DNA of 64,000 nucleotides from Paracoccus solventivorans (lineage in GTDB: Bacteria > Pseudomonadota > Alphaproteobacteria > Rhodobacterales > Rhodobacteraceae), in contig NZ_FRCK01000002.1 of NCBI RefSeq assembly GCF_900142875.1, positions 62,001-126,000 of the forward strand, read 5' to 3'. A program made the position numbers and the translations under genes. The notes beneath the pieces are model-generated. The model was not told the DNA's origin. It did not search any database and saw nothing but the letters and a program-made list of their open reading frames with translations. Below, in pieces: positions 26,721-39,178 of the stretch. Every line of letters begins with the position of its first letter. The first letter of the stretch is position 1.

Positions 26721-27278
26721 TCAGACCCGGACCTCGTAATACCCCAGCGCCGGGCCGATCTCGTCTTCCTCATAGCGGAAATGCGAGCGCACCGCGCGGT
26801 CGAGCGCGGCAAAACCCGCGGCGCAAGCATCGAAGCGCGCGGGCGCCGGGTCCTCGGCCAGCGCATCGGCGGCCGCGGCCAGCGTCTCGATCAGCACCTC
26901 CAGCCCGCGGTGTTCGGCGCGCAACCGGGTAAGGACCGCGTTCAGCCCCGAGTTTCCCTGCCGTTCCAGCGCCGGGTAAAGGTGGAAATCCTCGATCTGG
27001 TGGTGGGTGGTGATCGCCCGGCATTGCTGGCCGCAGGCGGTGCCGAACAGCGCCAGGTTCCGGGCCATCGGCATCCCCCTGACCGCCGGGGCCAGTTCCC
27101 CCGGCTGCGCCAGCCCGGCGCGGATGTCACCCATCAGCGCCCCCACCGCGGACAGGTCGCGCAGATACCAGCGGTGGATCGCCGCCAGCCCCTTGCCGTT
27201 CAGCTCCTGAAACGGCGTCAGGGCGAATTCTGGCGCGCGCGGCCGGGCGGCGTCGTCCTCAAGCTCCTCGGGGGTCAT
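26721..27278 (-). CDS. Hemerythrin-like HHE domain protein
   Basis: A four-helix-bundle protein of 185 residues with the expected histidine spacing: H35 (AIHRWY), H92-H93 and H99 in THHQIEDFHLYP, H123 (AEHRGLE), then H166 and E170 in SHFRYEEDE. These could bind a di-iron centre that senses or stores oxygen or nitric oxide. Its ATG overlaps the stop of the upstream ABC permease gene (4 bases), so it is translated with the polyamine-type transport operon. That pairing is unusual, and the link between iron/oxygen binding and the transporter is unexplained. Confidence 0.88.
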   Translation of the reverse strand: MTPEELEDDAARPRAPEFALTPFQELNGKGLAAIHRWYLRDLSAVGALMGDIRAGLAQPGELAPAVRGMPMARNLALFGTACGQQCRAITTHHQIEDFHLYPALERQGNSGLNAVLTRLRAEHRGLEVLIETLAAAADALAEDPAPARFDACAAGFAALDRAVRSHFRYEEDEIGPALGYYEVRV

Positions 27279-28246
27279 GCCGGGGTCAGGCCGCGCAATC
27301 TTTCGCCGCGCCGGCGCAGCAGCTCGACCGTGGTCAGCAGCGCGATCGAGAACACCACCAGCAGCGTCGCCACCGCCAGGATCGCGGGCGAGATCTGTTC
27401 GCGGATGCCGTTCCACATCTGCCGCGGGATGGTCTGCTGGTCGGGGCCGGCGATGAACAGCACCGCCACCACCTCGTCGAACGAGGTGACGAAGGCGAAC
27501 AGCGCCCCCGAGATCACGCCCGGCAGGATCAGCGGCATCGTCACCTTGAAGAACACCCGCCGAGGGTTGGCCCCCAGGCTGGCCGCGGCGCGGTTCAGCG
27601 ACTGGTCGAACCCGATCAGCGTCGCGGTCACGGTGATGATGACAAAGGGAATCCCCAGCGTGGCATGGGCCAGGATCACCCCCAGATAGGTGTTCGCCAG
27701 GCAGCCGTTGTTCGACAGCACCGGCGCCAGCAGCCGCCCCAGCGTGGTGGTGCTGTCCACGCAGGCCGAAGAGTAGAAGAAGAACATCCCCGTCGCGGTG
27801 ATGATGATCGGCACGATCATCGGCGAGATCAGCACCGCCATGATCACCCGGCGGAACGGCATCTCCGGCCGCGACAGCCCCAGCGCCGCCAGCGTCCCCA
27901 GCACCGTGGCCAGGATGGTCGAGAAGATGCCGATGATCACCGAGTTCTTGGCCGCGTTGATCCAGCGCGCATTGGCCCAGACATCCGCCCACCAGGAAGC
28001 GTCGCGCGGCGCGTCGGGGCGCGCCATGCCGAAGGTCAGCAGCGTGTCGTACCAGCGCAGCGAATACCCCTCGGGGTCGAAGCTGCGCATCTTGGCGGTA
28101 AAGGTGAAATACGGCTCGGCGTTGAAGCTGAGCGGGATCACCACCAGGATCGGCGCGATCAGGAAGGTGAAGATCGCGACGCACAGCGCGATATAGGTCC
28201 AGTGCCAGATCCGCTCCAGCGGCGAGGCGTAGGTCGGCAGCGCCAT
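27275..28246 (-). CDS. ABC transporter permease, PotC-like
   Basis: Second membrane subunit of a PotABCD-type importer, 323 residues. There are six main hydrophobic segments. The cytoplasmic EAA-like loop that docks on the ATPase is RAAASLGANPRRVFFKVTMP. A periplasmic stretch with FDPEGYSLRWYDTLL follows TM1. It begins four bases after the PotB-like permease stop, and its end overlaps the hemerythrin gene. The substrate class (spermidine/putrescine or a similar amine) comes from the family only. Confidence 0.92.
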   Translation of the reverse strand: MALPTYASPLERIWHWTYIALCVAIFTFLIAPILVVIPLSFNAEPYFTFTAKMRSFDPEGYSLRWYDTLLTFGMARPDAPRDASWWADVWANARWINAAKNSVIIGIFSTILATVLGTLAALGLSRPEMPFRRVIMAVLISPMIVPIIITATGMFFFYSSACVDSTTTLGRLLAPVLSNNGCLANTYLGVILAHATLGIPFVIITVTATLIGFDQSLNRAAASLGANPRRVFFKVTMPLILPGVISGALFAFVTSFDEVVAVLFIAGPDQQTIPRQMWNGIREQISPAILAVATLLVVFSIALLTTVELLRRRGERLRGLTPA

Positions 28247-28250
28247 CGGA

Positions 28251-29549
28251 TTACCCCAGCTTGAGATTGTCGATCCCGACCAGCCGGTCGTAGACCCAGT
28301 AAAGCACCAGCACGCCCCCCAGCAGCAGCGCGGCCAGCGCCGCCGCCATCGACCAGTTCAGCGTCTCGGTCATGTGCATGGCGATCATGTTGGAAATCAG
28401 CTGCCCGGTCGAGCCGCCGACCAGCGCCGGCGTGATGTAGTAGCCGACCGCGAGGATGAACACGAGCAGCGCCCCCGCCCCCAGCCCCGGCAGGGTCTGG
28501 GGGAAATAGACGCGCCGGAACGCCGTCCAGCTGGTCGCGCCAAGGCTGCGCGCGGCGCGCACATAGCTGGGGTTGATCGTGCGCATCACGGAATACAGCG
28601 GCAGGATCATGAACGGCAGCAGGATATGGGTCATGGCGATGATCGTGCCGGTGCGGTTGTAGATCATCTGCAGCCGCCCGTCCGGCCCCACGATTCCCAG
28701 CCAGACGAAGATGTCGTTCAGCACCCCCTGCTGCTGCAGCAGCACCATCCAGGCGGTGGTCCTGACCAGCAGCGAGGTCCAGAACGGCAGCAGCACCAGG
28801 ATCATCAGCAGGTTCGATTTCCGCATCGGCAGCGTCGCTAGCAGATGCGCGATCGGGAAGCCCAGCAGGAAGGTCATGCCAGTGATCAGCAGCGACAACC
28901 CCAGCGTGCGCTTGAACAGCATCACATAGACCTGCTGGCGCTCGGGGACCATGGTGACGCTGCCTTCGTCGTCGCGGGTGCGGTCCAGCGCCGCCAGGTA
29001 GAAATTGGCCGTATAGGCCGACGAGGCGCTGCGCATCGCCCGCCACAGGGTCGGGTTGTCCCATTTCGCGTCCGCCGCCAGCAGCGCATCGCGGTAGGGC
29101 GGCTCGAACCCGTCGCGGGCCTTGCGCCCGGTCGAGGTGAACAGCGAGCGGGTGCCCGGCACGTCATAGTTGATCCTTGTGCCGACGATGCCGATGGTGC
29201 GGTTCTCGGCCGCGGCCTTGAGATCGGCGGCCAGCGCCCCCCAGGCGGTGTCGTCGATGGGCGTGCCGGGCGGGTTGTCCTGGAACCACGCCGAGACCTG
29301 CGGCATGTTGTCCGCAAACCCTGCGTTGTACATCGAGCGGTGCAGCATCTGCCCGATGGGGATCACGAAGGTGATCACCACGAACAGCAGCAGCGGCGCC
29401 ACCAGCAGGAACGCCCGCCGCCGCGCCCGGGCCGAGCTGCGGGCCAGCGCCCGCGCCAGCGGCTGCCCGTCGGCGGTGGTCAGCAGCGTCGCCGCCCCGC
29501 CCGAGGCTTCCGAGACGACTGCGGCGTGAGGATCGAGTGCGGTCTGCAT
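28251..29549 (-). CDS. ABC transporter permease, PotB-like, with long periplasmic insert
   Basis: First membrane subunit, 432 residues from the ATG at 29549, which has GAAGGA five bases upstream; an ATG at 29564 would add five residues. After the first transmembrane segment (about 48-72) comes an unusually long soluble stretch (about 75-215: NPPGTPIDDTAW, TSTGRKARDGFEPPYRDALL) before the remaining five segments. Ordinary PotB proteins are near 280 residues, so this is an extended version. The EAA-like loop RAARSLGATSWTAFRRVYFP is intact. It lies downstream of the three binding-protein genes in the same operon. Confidence 0.9.
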   Translation of the reverse strand: MQTALDPHAAVVSEASGGAATLLTTADGQPLARALARSSARARRRAFLLVAPLLLFVVITFVIPIGQMLHRSMYNAGFADNMPQVSAWFQDNPPGTPIDDTAWGALAADLKAAAENRTIGIVGTRINYDVPGTRSLFTSTGRKARDGFEPPYRDALLAADAKWDNPTLWRAMRSASSAYTANFYLAALDRTRDDEGSVTMVPERQQVYVMLFKRTLGLSLLITGMTFLLGFPIAHLLATLPMRKSNLLMILVLLPFWTSLLVRTTAWMVLLQQQGVLNDIFVWLGIVGPDGRLQMIYNRTGTIIAMTHILLPFMILPLYSVMRTINPSYVRAARSLGATSWTAFRRVYFPQTLPGLGAGALLVFILAVGYYITPALVGGSTGQLISNMIAMHMTETLNWSMAAALAALLLGGVLVLYWVYDRLVGIDNLKLG

Positions 29550-29592
29550 GGCGTCCTTCGTCATATCTAGCGGTCCGGTTGCCCGGGACCAG

Positions 29593-30669
29593 TCAATCCT
29601 GTCCCAGCCACGCGGTAAAGCGCTCGCGCAGCTCGGTTTCATGGTCGGCCCAGAACTCGGGGGCCACGAACAGCGCATTCGCCATGTTCGCGGGGGCGGT
29701 CGGCAGGTGCGGGGCCAGCCCCGTACCCGCGTCGGCCAGCATCGCCTGCGCCGACAGCCGCGGCGGCCCATAGGGCAGGATCGCGGCGCTGCGCAGCTGC
29801 GCCTCGGCCGCGGTCGAGAACGCCACGAACTCATGCGCCTGCTCGGCCAGCGGCGCGCCCTTGGGGATCACCCAGCCCTCGACCTCGTAAAGCTGCGCGT
29901 CCCACAGGATCGCCAGCGGCAGCCCGTCGAGCTCGGCCGCCTTGTAGACGCGGCCGTTATAGGCGTGGGCCATGGCGACCTCGGCGTCGGCCAGCAGCTG
30001 GATCGGCTGCGCGCCGGCGTCCCACCAGACGATCTGGTCGCGGATGCCGTCCAGCCGGGCCAGCGCCCGTTCCACGCCCGCCTCGGTCGCCAGCACCTCA
30101 TAGACCTGCCCGGCGGGCACCCCGTCGGCGATCAGCGCCAGCTCGAGCGTGAACTGCGGGGTGCGCCCCAGCCCCCGCCGCCCCGGAAACCGCTGCAGGT
30201 CAAAGAAATCCGCCGCGGTCTGCGGCGCGGGATCCAAGGCGCTCGCATCATAGGCGATGACGGTTGAATAGATGTCGGTCGGCACGAAGCATTCGCCCAG
30301 CGTGCCGGGCATGAAATCCGCCGCCGCGGGGGTGCCGTCGGGGGCGGGCGGCAGGGTGGCGGGGTCGATCGGCTCGACATCGCCCTCGGCGCACAGGCGC
30401 ATGGCGGCGCCCTGCCCGACGCTGGCCACATCGGCGGTGACATTGCCGGCCTCGACCTGGGCCTTGACCAGCCCGGCCGGGTCATCGGTATCAACGAAGC
30501 GCAGCTTGCGGCCGGTGGCGGCGGCAAAGGGCTGCGCCAGCGCCGCATCCTGCATGGCCGCGAAATCCCCGCCCCAGGACACCACGGTCAGGGGTGCATC
30601 ATCCGCCAGCGCGGGGACCAGAACGGCGGCCGGCAGAAGGACAGCGGACAGGATCAGCGGCTTGAGCAT
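29593..30669 (-). CDS. ABC transporter substrate-binding protein 1 (PotD-like)
   Basis: Periplasmic binding protein of 358 residues; a signal peptide ends near VLVPALADD (23). Family strings include VVSWGGDFAAMQ, VEAGNVTADVASV and the hinge-region WWDAGAQPIQLLADAEVAMAHA, then WVIPKGAP. It is the most diverged of three tandem paralogues (WWDAG rather than WWEAG) and the closest to the permease genes. A strong hairpin separates it from copy 2. Why three binding proteins serve one permease pair is unknown; different ligands are the simplest idea. Confidence 0.9.
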   Translation of the reverse strand: MLKPLILSAVLLPAAVLVPALADDAPLTVVSWGGDFAAMQDAALAQPFAAATGRKLRFVDTDDPAGLVKAQVEAGNVTADVASVGQGAAMRLCAEGDVEPIDPATLPPAPDGTPAAADFMPGTLGECFVPTDIYSTVIAYDASALDPAPQTAADFFDLQRFPGRRGLGRTPQFTLELALIADGVPAGQVYEVLATEAGVERALARLDGIRDQIVWWDAGAQPIQLLADAEVAMAHAYNGRVYKAAELDGLPLAILWDAQLYEVEGWVIPKGAPLAEQAHEFVAFSTAAEAQLRSAAILPYGPPRLSAQAMLADAGTGLAPHLPTAPANMANALFVAPEFWADHETELRERFTAWLGQD

Positions 30670-30689
30670 CGAATTGCCTTTGCGGGGTC

Positions 30690-30716
30690 GGGGCGCACGC
30701 GGTCTGCGCGCGCCCC
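30690..30716 (-). promoter_or_regulatory. Intercistronic hairpin between binding-protein genes 1 and 2
   Basis: GGGGCGC (30690-30696) and GCGCCCC (30710-30716) can pair, with further G/C pairs inside. No T run follows on the minus strand. Its position between paralogous genes suggests an mRNA-stabilising or partial-termination element that raises upstream binding-protein levels, as known for malE-malF. Confidence 0.5.
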
Positions 30717-30724
30717 GGTCTGGT

Positions 30725-31801
30725 TCAGCCGGCCAGCCAGGCGTTGAAACGCTCGGTCAGCTCGGTGCCGTGGTCGGCCCAGAACCCGGCGTCGTTGACC
30801 AGCGCGCTTTCGGCGTTCTCGGGCGTCGTCGGCAGATAGGGCGCCATCTCGGTGGTGCCGTCCTTGTAGGTGCCGACGCTGGGCGCGGCCGATTTGCGCG
30901 GCGGACCATAGGCGATGTATTTCGACAGATCCGCCTGCCGCGCCGGGTCCGAGGCGAAGGCGATGAACTTCTGCGCCGCCTCCATGTTGGGGGCGCCCTT
31001 CGGGATCACCCAGTAGTCCATGTCGAGGTTGGCGCCGTCCCAGACAAAGCCGAAGTTCTTGCCCTCGCCGACCATCGCATCGAAGATCCGGCCGTTATAG
31101 GCCAGCGTCATCGCGACCTCGCCATCGGCCAGCAGCTGCGGGGCCTGCGCGCCGGCTTCCCACCAGACCACCTGGTCCTTGATGGATTCCAGCTTGGCAA
31201 AGGCGCGGTCCACGCCCTCGGGGGTGGACAGCACGTCATACACCTCGTCCGGGGCCACGCCATCGCCCAGCAGCGCGAACTCCAGCGCGTATTTCGGGCG
31301 CTTGATGATCCCGCGCTTGCCGGGGAAGTTTTCCAGGTCGAAGAAATCCGCGACCTTGGCCGGCGCGGTGTCGAACGCGCCGACATCATAGGCGATGACC
31401 GTGGCCCAGACCATGATCGCGGTGGCGCATTCGTGCAGCGCCTGCGGCAGGTAATCGTCCTCGGCCGTCGAGCCGTCGGCGCCCGGCGCCAGCATCGCGG
31501 GGTCGATCGGCTCGATCAGCCCCTCGTCGCACAGCCGGATCACGTCGGACTGTTCCACGTCGAACACGTTGCCGGTGACGTTGCCGGCCTCGACCTCGGC
31601 CTTGAGCTTGGCCGGGGGGTCCGAGTTGTCGACCATCATCGCCGGAATCCCGGTTTCGGCGGTAAAGGGCTTGGCCAGCGATTCGTTCAGCGCCTCACCA
31701 AAGGCGCCGCCATAGGTGGTGATGGTGATCCCGTCCTGGGCCGAAACCGCCGTGGCCGCCATCAGCGCCAGCGCGGTGCCCGCGATCAGTCGTTTCGTCA
31801 T
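30725..31801 (-). CDS. ABC transporter substrate-binding protein 2 (PotD-like)
   Basis: Periplasmic binding protein of 358 residues; signal peptide about 1-22 (ATAVSAQ). It begins mature sequence with ITITTYGGAFGEALNESL and keeps VEAGNVTGNVFDVEQSDV, VVWWEAGAQAPQLLADGEVA and WVIPKGAPNMEAAQKFIAF. It is clearly paralogous to its two neighbours along the whole length. The start at 31801 is fixed by GGGAAGGAACCC just before the ATG. It is flanked by hairpins on both sides in the mRNA. Confidence 0.92.
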   Translation of the reverse strand: MTKRLIAGTALALMAATAVSAQDGITITTYGGAFGEALNESLAKPFTAETGIPAMMVDNSDPPAKLKAEVEAGNVTGNVFDVEQSDVIRLCDEGLIEPIDPAMLAPGADGSTAEDDYLPQALHECATAIMVWATVIAYDVGAFDTAPAKVADFFDLENFPGKRGIIKRPKYALEFALLGDGVAPDEVYDVLSTPEGVDRAFAKLESIKDQVVWWEAGAQAPQLLADGEVAMTLAYNGRIFDAMVGEGKNFGFVWDGANLDMDYWVIPKGAPNMEAAQKFIAFASDPARQADLSKYIAYGPPRKSAAPSVGTYKDGTTEMAPYLPTTPENAESALVNDAGFWADHGTELTERFNAWLAG

Positions 31802-31845
31802 ATGGGTTCCTTCCCGTTGAAGGGGTCGGTTGCGAGGGCGGTCGA

Positions 31846-31875
31846 TGGGGGCGCCACACTGCGGCGACGCCCCCA
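31846..31875 (-). promoter_or_regulatory. Intercistronic hairpin between binding-protein genes 2 and 3
   Basis: TGGGGGCG (31846-31853) pairs with CGCCCCCA (31868-31875). It is the same kind of element as at 30690-30716 but unrelated in sequence. Confidence 0.5.
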
Positions 31876-31885
31876 CCCTGTCAGG

Positions 31886-32968
31886 TCAGCTGGCCAGCCA
31901 GGCGTTGAAACGCTCGCTCAGCTCGCTGTCGTGGTCGACCCAGAAATCGGCGTTCGAGTTGATGCCCTGCTCGATATTGCCGGGGGTGGTGGGCAGATGC
32001 GGCGACATCGGGATGTCCTTGCCGTCGACATTGCCGACCAGCCCGGACGAGGACTTCCGCGTCGGGCCATAGCTGATCAGCTCGGCGGCGCGGGCCAGGC
32101 GCTCGGCCTCGGTGGTGAAGGCGATGTATTTCAGCGCGTTGTCCTTGTTCGGCGCGCCTTTCGGGATGATCCAGCCCTCCATCTCGTAGACCTGCCCGGT
32201 CCAGACGATGTTGAACGGCTTGTTCTCGCCGATGGCGGCGTTGAAGATGCGGCCGTTGAAGGCATAGGCCATCGTCACCTCGCCGTCGGCCAGCAGCTGC
32301 GGCGGCTGCGCCCCGGCTTCCCACCAGACCACGTCGCCCTTGATGGTGTCGAGCTTGGCGAACGCCTGGTCCACGCCCTCGGGGGTGGCCAGCACGTCAT
32401 AGACATCGGCCGGCGCCACCCCGTCCGCCATCAGCGCGAACTCCAGGTTGAACTTGGCGCCCTTGCGCAGGGTGCGCTTGCCGGGGAACTTGGCGGTGTC
32501 GAAGAAATCCGCCGGGGTCGAGGGCTTGGCGTCGGGGAACTTGCTGTCGTCATAGGCCATCACCATCGACCAGACGTCGGTGGCGACAAAGCAGTCGGTC
32601 AGCGCGCCGGGCAGGAAATCATCCTCGGGGGTCGCACCGTCCGGCCCGGGCTTGAGCACCGACAGGTCGATGGTTTCCAGCGCACCCTCGTCGCACAGCC
32701 GCAGCGCGTCGGCATATTCGACCGAGGCCACGTCGGCGGTGACGTTGCCTGCCTCGACCATCGCCTTGATCGGGGTGGCCGGGTTGTCGGCGTCGGCCAC
32801 GGTGATGCGGATGCCGGTCTCGGCCTCAAAGGGGGCGTTATAGGCCACCGCGTGCGAGGCCCCATAGGCGCCGCCCCAGTCGAGAATGTTCAGCACGCCG
32901 CTGCCCTGGGCCGAGGCCATCGAGGCCATCCCGACCAGTGCCGTCGAGGCGATCAGCAGTTTCTTCAT
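31886..32968 (-). CDS. ABC transporter substrate-binding protein 3 (PotD-like)
   Basis: Periplasmic binding protein of 360 residues; signal peptide ends near MASAQ (21). Mature sequence starts GVLNILDWGGAYGASHAVAY and shares VEAGNVTADVASVEYADALR, VVWWEAGAQPPQLLADGEV and WIIPKGAPNKDNALKYIAF with copy 2. It is the first of the three after the ATPase gene and therefore the most promoter-proximal binding protein. The C-terminus (FNAWLAS) is also shared with copy 2 (FNAWLAG), which points to fairly recent duplication of these two. Confidence 0.92.
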   Translation of the reverse strand: MKKLLIASTALVGMASMASAQGSGVLNILDWGGAYGASHAVAYNAPFEAETGIRITVADADNPATPIKAMVEAGNVTADVASVEYADALRLCDEGALETIDLSVLKPGPDGATPEDDFLPGALTDCFVATDVWSMVMAYDDSKFPDAKPSTPADFFDTAKFPGKRTLRKGAKFNLEFALMADGVAPADVYDVLATPEGVDQAFAKLDTIKGDVVWWEAGAQPPQLLADGEVTMAYAFNGRIFNAAIGENKPFNIVWTGQVYEMEGWIIPKGAPNKDNALKYIAFTTEAERLARAAELISYGPTRKSSSGLVGNVDGKDIPMSPHLPTTPGNIEQGINSNADFWVDHDSELSERFNAWLAS

Positions 32969-32997
32969 GTCTTTCCTCCCGTTAAGTGCGATTCTTG

Positions 32998-34134
32998 TCA
33001 GACCGGATCAAGCGCCCTCGCGTCCTGCGGGTGCCAGCCGATCCTGATGCGCTGGCCCGGCTCCAGCCGGGTCTGGCCCAGCGTGTTGCGGAACTTCATC
33101 ACGAAATCCTCGCTGCCGGCGACGGTCATCCGGGCGCGCAGGATGTCGCCCATGTAGATCACGTCGCGCACCTGCGCGTCGATGGTGTGGGCGTCCGAGG
33201 GCATCAGCTCGGGCTTGAACTCGACCCGTTCCGGGCGGATCGAGACCAGCGTCTGATGCCCGATGCCGGCGACCTTGACGGCGGTGGCGTCAATCAGCTC
33301 GCCCGTGGCCAGCCGCACCAGCGCGCGGGTGCCGTCCAGCTTCTCGATCGTGCCGGGCAGCTTGTTGTTTTCGCCGATGAATCCCGCGACGAAGCTGTTT
33401 TCCGGCTGTTCGTACAGCACCGAGGGCGCGGCCAGCTGCTGGATGCGGCCGTCGTTGAACACGGCGATGCGGTCCGACATGGTCAGCGCCTCGCCCTGGT
33501 CGTGGGTCACATAGACCACGGTGATTCCAAGACTGTCGTGCAGCGACTTGATTTCATACTGCATATGCTCGCGCAGCTGCTTGTCCAGCGCGCCCAGCGG
33601 CTCGTCCATCAGCACCAGCTGCGGGTCGAAGACCAGCGCCCGGGCCAGCGCGATCCGCTGCTGCTGGCCGCCCGAAAGCTGCGCCGGGCGGCGGTTGCGG
33701 AACTTGCCCATCTGCACCATGTCCAGCGCGCGGGTGATGCGGCTTTCGCGTTCGGCCTTGCCCATGCCGCGGACTTCCAGCGGAAACGCCAGATTCTCGC
33801 CCACCGACATATGAGGGAACAGCGCATAGTTCTGGAACACCATGCCGATGCCGCGCTTGTGGGGCGGCACGTCGTTGATGTTGCGTCCGTCCAGCCGGAT
33901 CTCGCCATGGGTGGCGGTCTCGAACCCCGCCAGCATCATCAGGCAGGTGGTCTTGCCCGACCCCGAGGGGCCCAGCATGGTCAAGAACTCGCCCTTGCCG
34001 ATCGAGAGGTTGAGGTCCTTCACGACAAGGGTCTGGCCGTCGTAGCTTTTCTGGACATGGTCGAAGACGACGAAACCGTCGTTGCCGAAGGCAGTGGTCA
34101 AGGCGCTCGCTCCCCGTCGTTCTTGTCTGCGCAT
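32998..34134 (-). CDS. ABC transporter ATP-binding protein, PotA-like
   Basis: ATPase subunit of the importer, 378 residues from the ATG at 34134. Walker A is GPSGSGKTT, the signature is LSGGQQQRI, Walker B is VLMDEP, and the H-loop is VTHDQGEALTMSD. A C-terminal TOBE-like regulatory domain (about 250-378) is typical of PotA. A TTG at 34101 with GGGGAGCGAG upstream would give a 367-residue protein beginning TTAFGNDGF and is a serious alternative. It leads the minus-strand operon potA-like, three binding proteins, two permeases, hemerythrin. Confidence 0.93.
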   Translation of the reverse strand: MRRQERRGASALTTAFGNDGFVVFDHVQKSYDGQTLVVKDLNLSIGKGEFLTMLGPSGSGKTTCLMMLAGFETATHGEIRLDGRNINDVPPHKRGIGMVFQNYALFPHMSVGENLAFPLEVRGMGKAERESRITRALDMVQMGKFRNRRPAQLSGGQQQRIALARALVFDPQLVLMDEPLGALDKQLREHMQYEIKSLHDSLGITVVYVTHDQGEALTMSDRIAVFNDGRIQQLAAPSVLYEQPENSFVAGFIGENNKLPGTIEKLDGTRALVRLATGELIDATAVKVAGIGHQTLVSIRPERVEFKPELMPSDAHTIDAQVRDVIYMGDILRARMTVAGSEDFVMKFRNTLGQTRLEPGQRIRIGWHPQDARALDPV

Positions 34135-34243
34135 GGACACTCTAACCAGCGCCCCAATCGTCCCGCAATGCCGTATTTTGGTGAAACTGGCCGATCCCGC
34201 CGACGATTGCACCGACGGCGGCGCCGGGCCCGGGCGCGGTGCA

Positions 34244-34276
34244 AAACGAAAAAGGCGCCCGCGAGGGGGCGCCTTT
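34244..34276 (-). terminator. Rho-independent terminator of tRNA-Leu
   Basis: Read on the minus strand: AAAGGCGCCC (34276-34267), a six-base loop, GGGCGCCTTT (34260-34251) and then TTTTTCGTTT. It begins five bases after the tRNA CCA end. Confidence 0.85.
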
Positions 34277-34280
34277 GTCA

Positions 34281-34367
34281 TGGTGCGGTCGAAAAGACTC
34301 GAACTTTCACTCCGGTTAAGGAACAGCGACCTCAACGCTGCGCGTCTACCAATTCCGCCACGACCGC
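34281..34367 (-). tRNA. tRNA-Leu (anticodon GAG)
   Basis: An 87-base class II tRNA with encoded CCA (34283-34281). The acceptor GCGGTCG pairs with CGACCGC, the anticodon stem CAGCG/CGCTG encloses TTGAGGT with anticodon GAG, there is a long variable arm, and the T-arm contains GTTCGAGTC. It reads CUC/CUU leucine codons. Confidence 0.95.
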
Positions 34368-34446
34368 ATATCCGTGGTGAGCGCTGACATAGCCGCGCCC
34401 GCGGCGTTTGAAAAGGGGGCGCGGCAGATTTCGGGGCCGGTTTTCG

Positions 34447-38196
<3,750 letters not shown>

Positions 38197-38247
38197 GGCG
38201 ACCTATCGGGTTCGGCTGGGATTGCCGCCTGTATAGGGCAGGCGCGA

Positions 38248-38297
38248 CAAGATGTGTAATTCATGTCTTGCAGGCTTTACATGAACGCAGCTCATGT
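38248..38297. promoter_or_regulatory. Two dyad-symmetric sites between metH and tpiA
   Basis: An imperfect 23-bp dyad, CAAGA-(2)-TG-A-T-CA-(2)-TCTTG, lies at 38248-38270. A perfect one, ACATGA-N7-TCATGT, lies at 38279-38297. Both contain CATG-centred half sites and sit 52-101 bases upstream of metH. They look like binding sites of a dimeric regulator of methionine or one-carbon genes. I cannot name the regulator. Confidence 0.5.
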
Positions 38298-38379
38298 CCG
38301 GGCGGACCTGCGGCGCTGCCGCCCTTGATCCCCGCCGCCCTGCCGGGCTAGGCGAGGGCCAACCCATACGGAGGATCAC

Positions 38380-39126
38380 ATGGCGCCCCGCAAGCTTGCC
38401 GCCGGCAACTGGAAGATGAACGGAACGATCGCCTCGCTGGCCGAGGTGGAAACCCTGATGCGCGAGCATGGCAGCGCCCGCTGCGAGATCCTGATCTGCC
38501 CGCCCGCGACGCTGGTCCATCCGATGGTGGAACGCGCCGGGCAGGGCGTGGTCGCGGTCGGCGGGCAGGATTGCCATGCGAAAGACTCGGGCGCCCATAC
38601 CGGCGACATCGCGGCCGAGCAGCTGCGCGACGCCGGCGCCGTCTATGTGATCGTCGGCCATTCCGAGCGCCGCGCCGACCATGGCGAGACCGACGCGGCC
38701 GTTAGCGCCAAGGCTGTCGCCGCCCACCGCGCCGGCATCGCCAGCGTGATCTGCGTGGGCGAGACCGAGGCGCAGCGCGACGCGGGTCAGACGCTGGACG
38801 TGATCGCCCGGCAGCTGGCGGGGTCCGTGCCCGATTGCGCCACCGCGGCCAACACCGTGATCGCCTATGAACCGGTCTGGGCCATCGGCACCGGCCGCAC
38901 CCCGACGAACGAGCAGATTGCCGAGGTCCACGCCGCCATGCGCGCAGCCCTGGTCGCCCGTTTCGGCGACGGCGCCGGGTTCCGGCTGCTCTACGGCGGC
39001 AGCGTCAAGCCCTCGAACGCGGCCGAGATCTTTGCGATTGCCGATGTCGACGGGGCGCTGGTCGGGGGCGCCAGCCTCAAGGCCAGCGATTTCGGCGCCA
39101 TCATCGCGGCGCTCGACGCGGCCTGA
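38380..39126 (+). CDS. tpiA: Triosephosphate isomerase
   Basis: Glycolytic and gluconeogenic enzyme interconverting dihydroxyacetone phosphate and glyceraldehyde 3-phosphate, 248 residues. It has the catalytic Lys12 in AAGNWKMNG, His94 in IVGHSERR and Glu164 in [11 protein letters not shown], plus the phosphate loop [11 protein letters not shown]. Length and all active-site residues are normal. GGAGGATCAC precedes the ATG. It is monocistronic here, followed by a repeat element. Confidence 0.98.
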   Translation: MAPRKLAAGNWKMNGTIASLAEVETLMREHGSARCEILICPPATLVHPMVERAGQGVVAVGGQDCHAKDSGAHTGDIAAEQLRDAGAVYVIVGHSERRADHGETDAAVSAKAVAAHRAGIASVICVGETEAQRDAGQTLDVIARQLAGSVPDCATAANTVIAYEPVWAIGTGRTPTNEQIAEVHAAMRAALVARFGDGAGFRLLYGGSVKPSNAAEIFAIADVDGALVGGASLKASDFGAIIAALDAA

Positions 39127-39178
39127 CGGCAAGGCGGGCAGAGGGGCGCTGCCCCTCGCGCCTGCGGCCTTCCTCGCT

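Noticed and set aside
30272..33157. Very long open frame on the plus strand opposite the three binding-protein genes
   Set aside because: It mirrors the codon structure of the minus-strand genes, is rich in His, Arg, Gly and Gln with no family likeness, and such antisense frames are common at this GC content.
38197..38379. SAM, SAH or cobalamin riboswitch before metH
   Set aside because: The leader is only about 180 bases, shared with tpiA, and shows none of the conserved core strings or pseudoknot layout of these classes.
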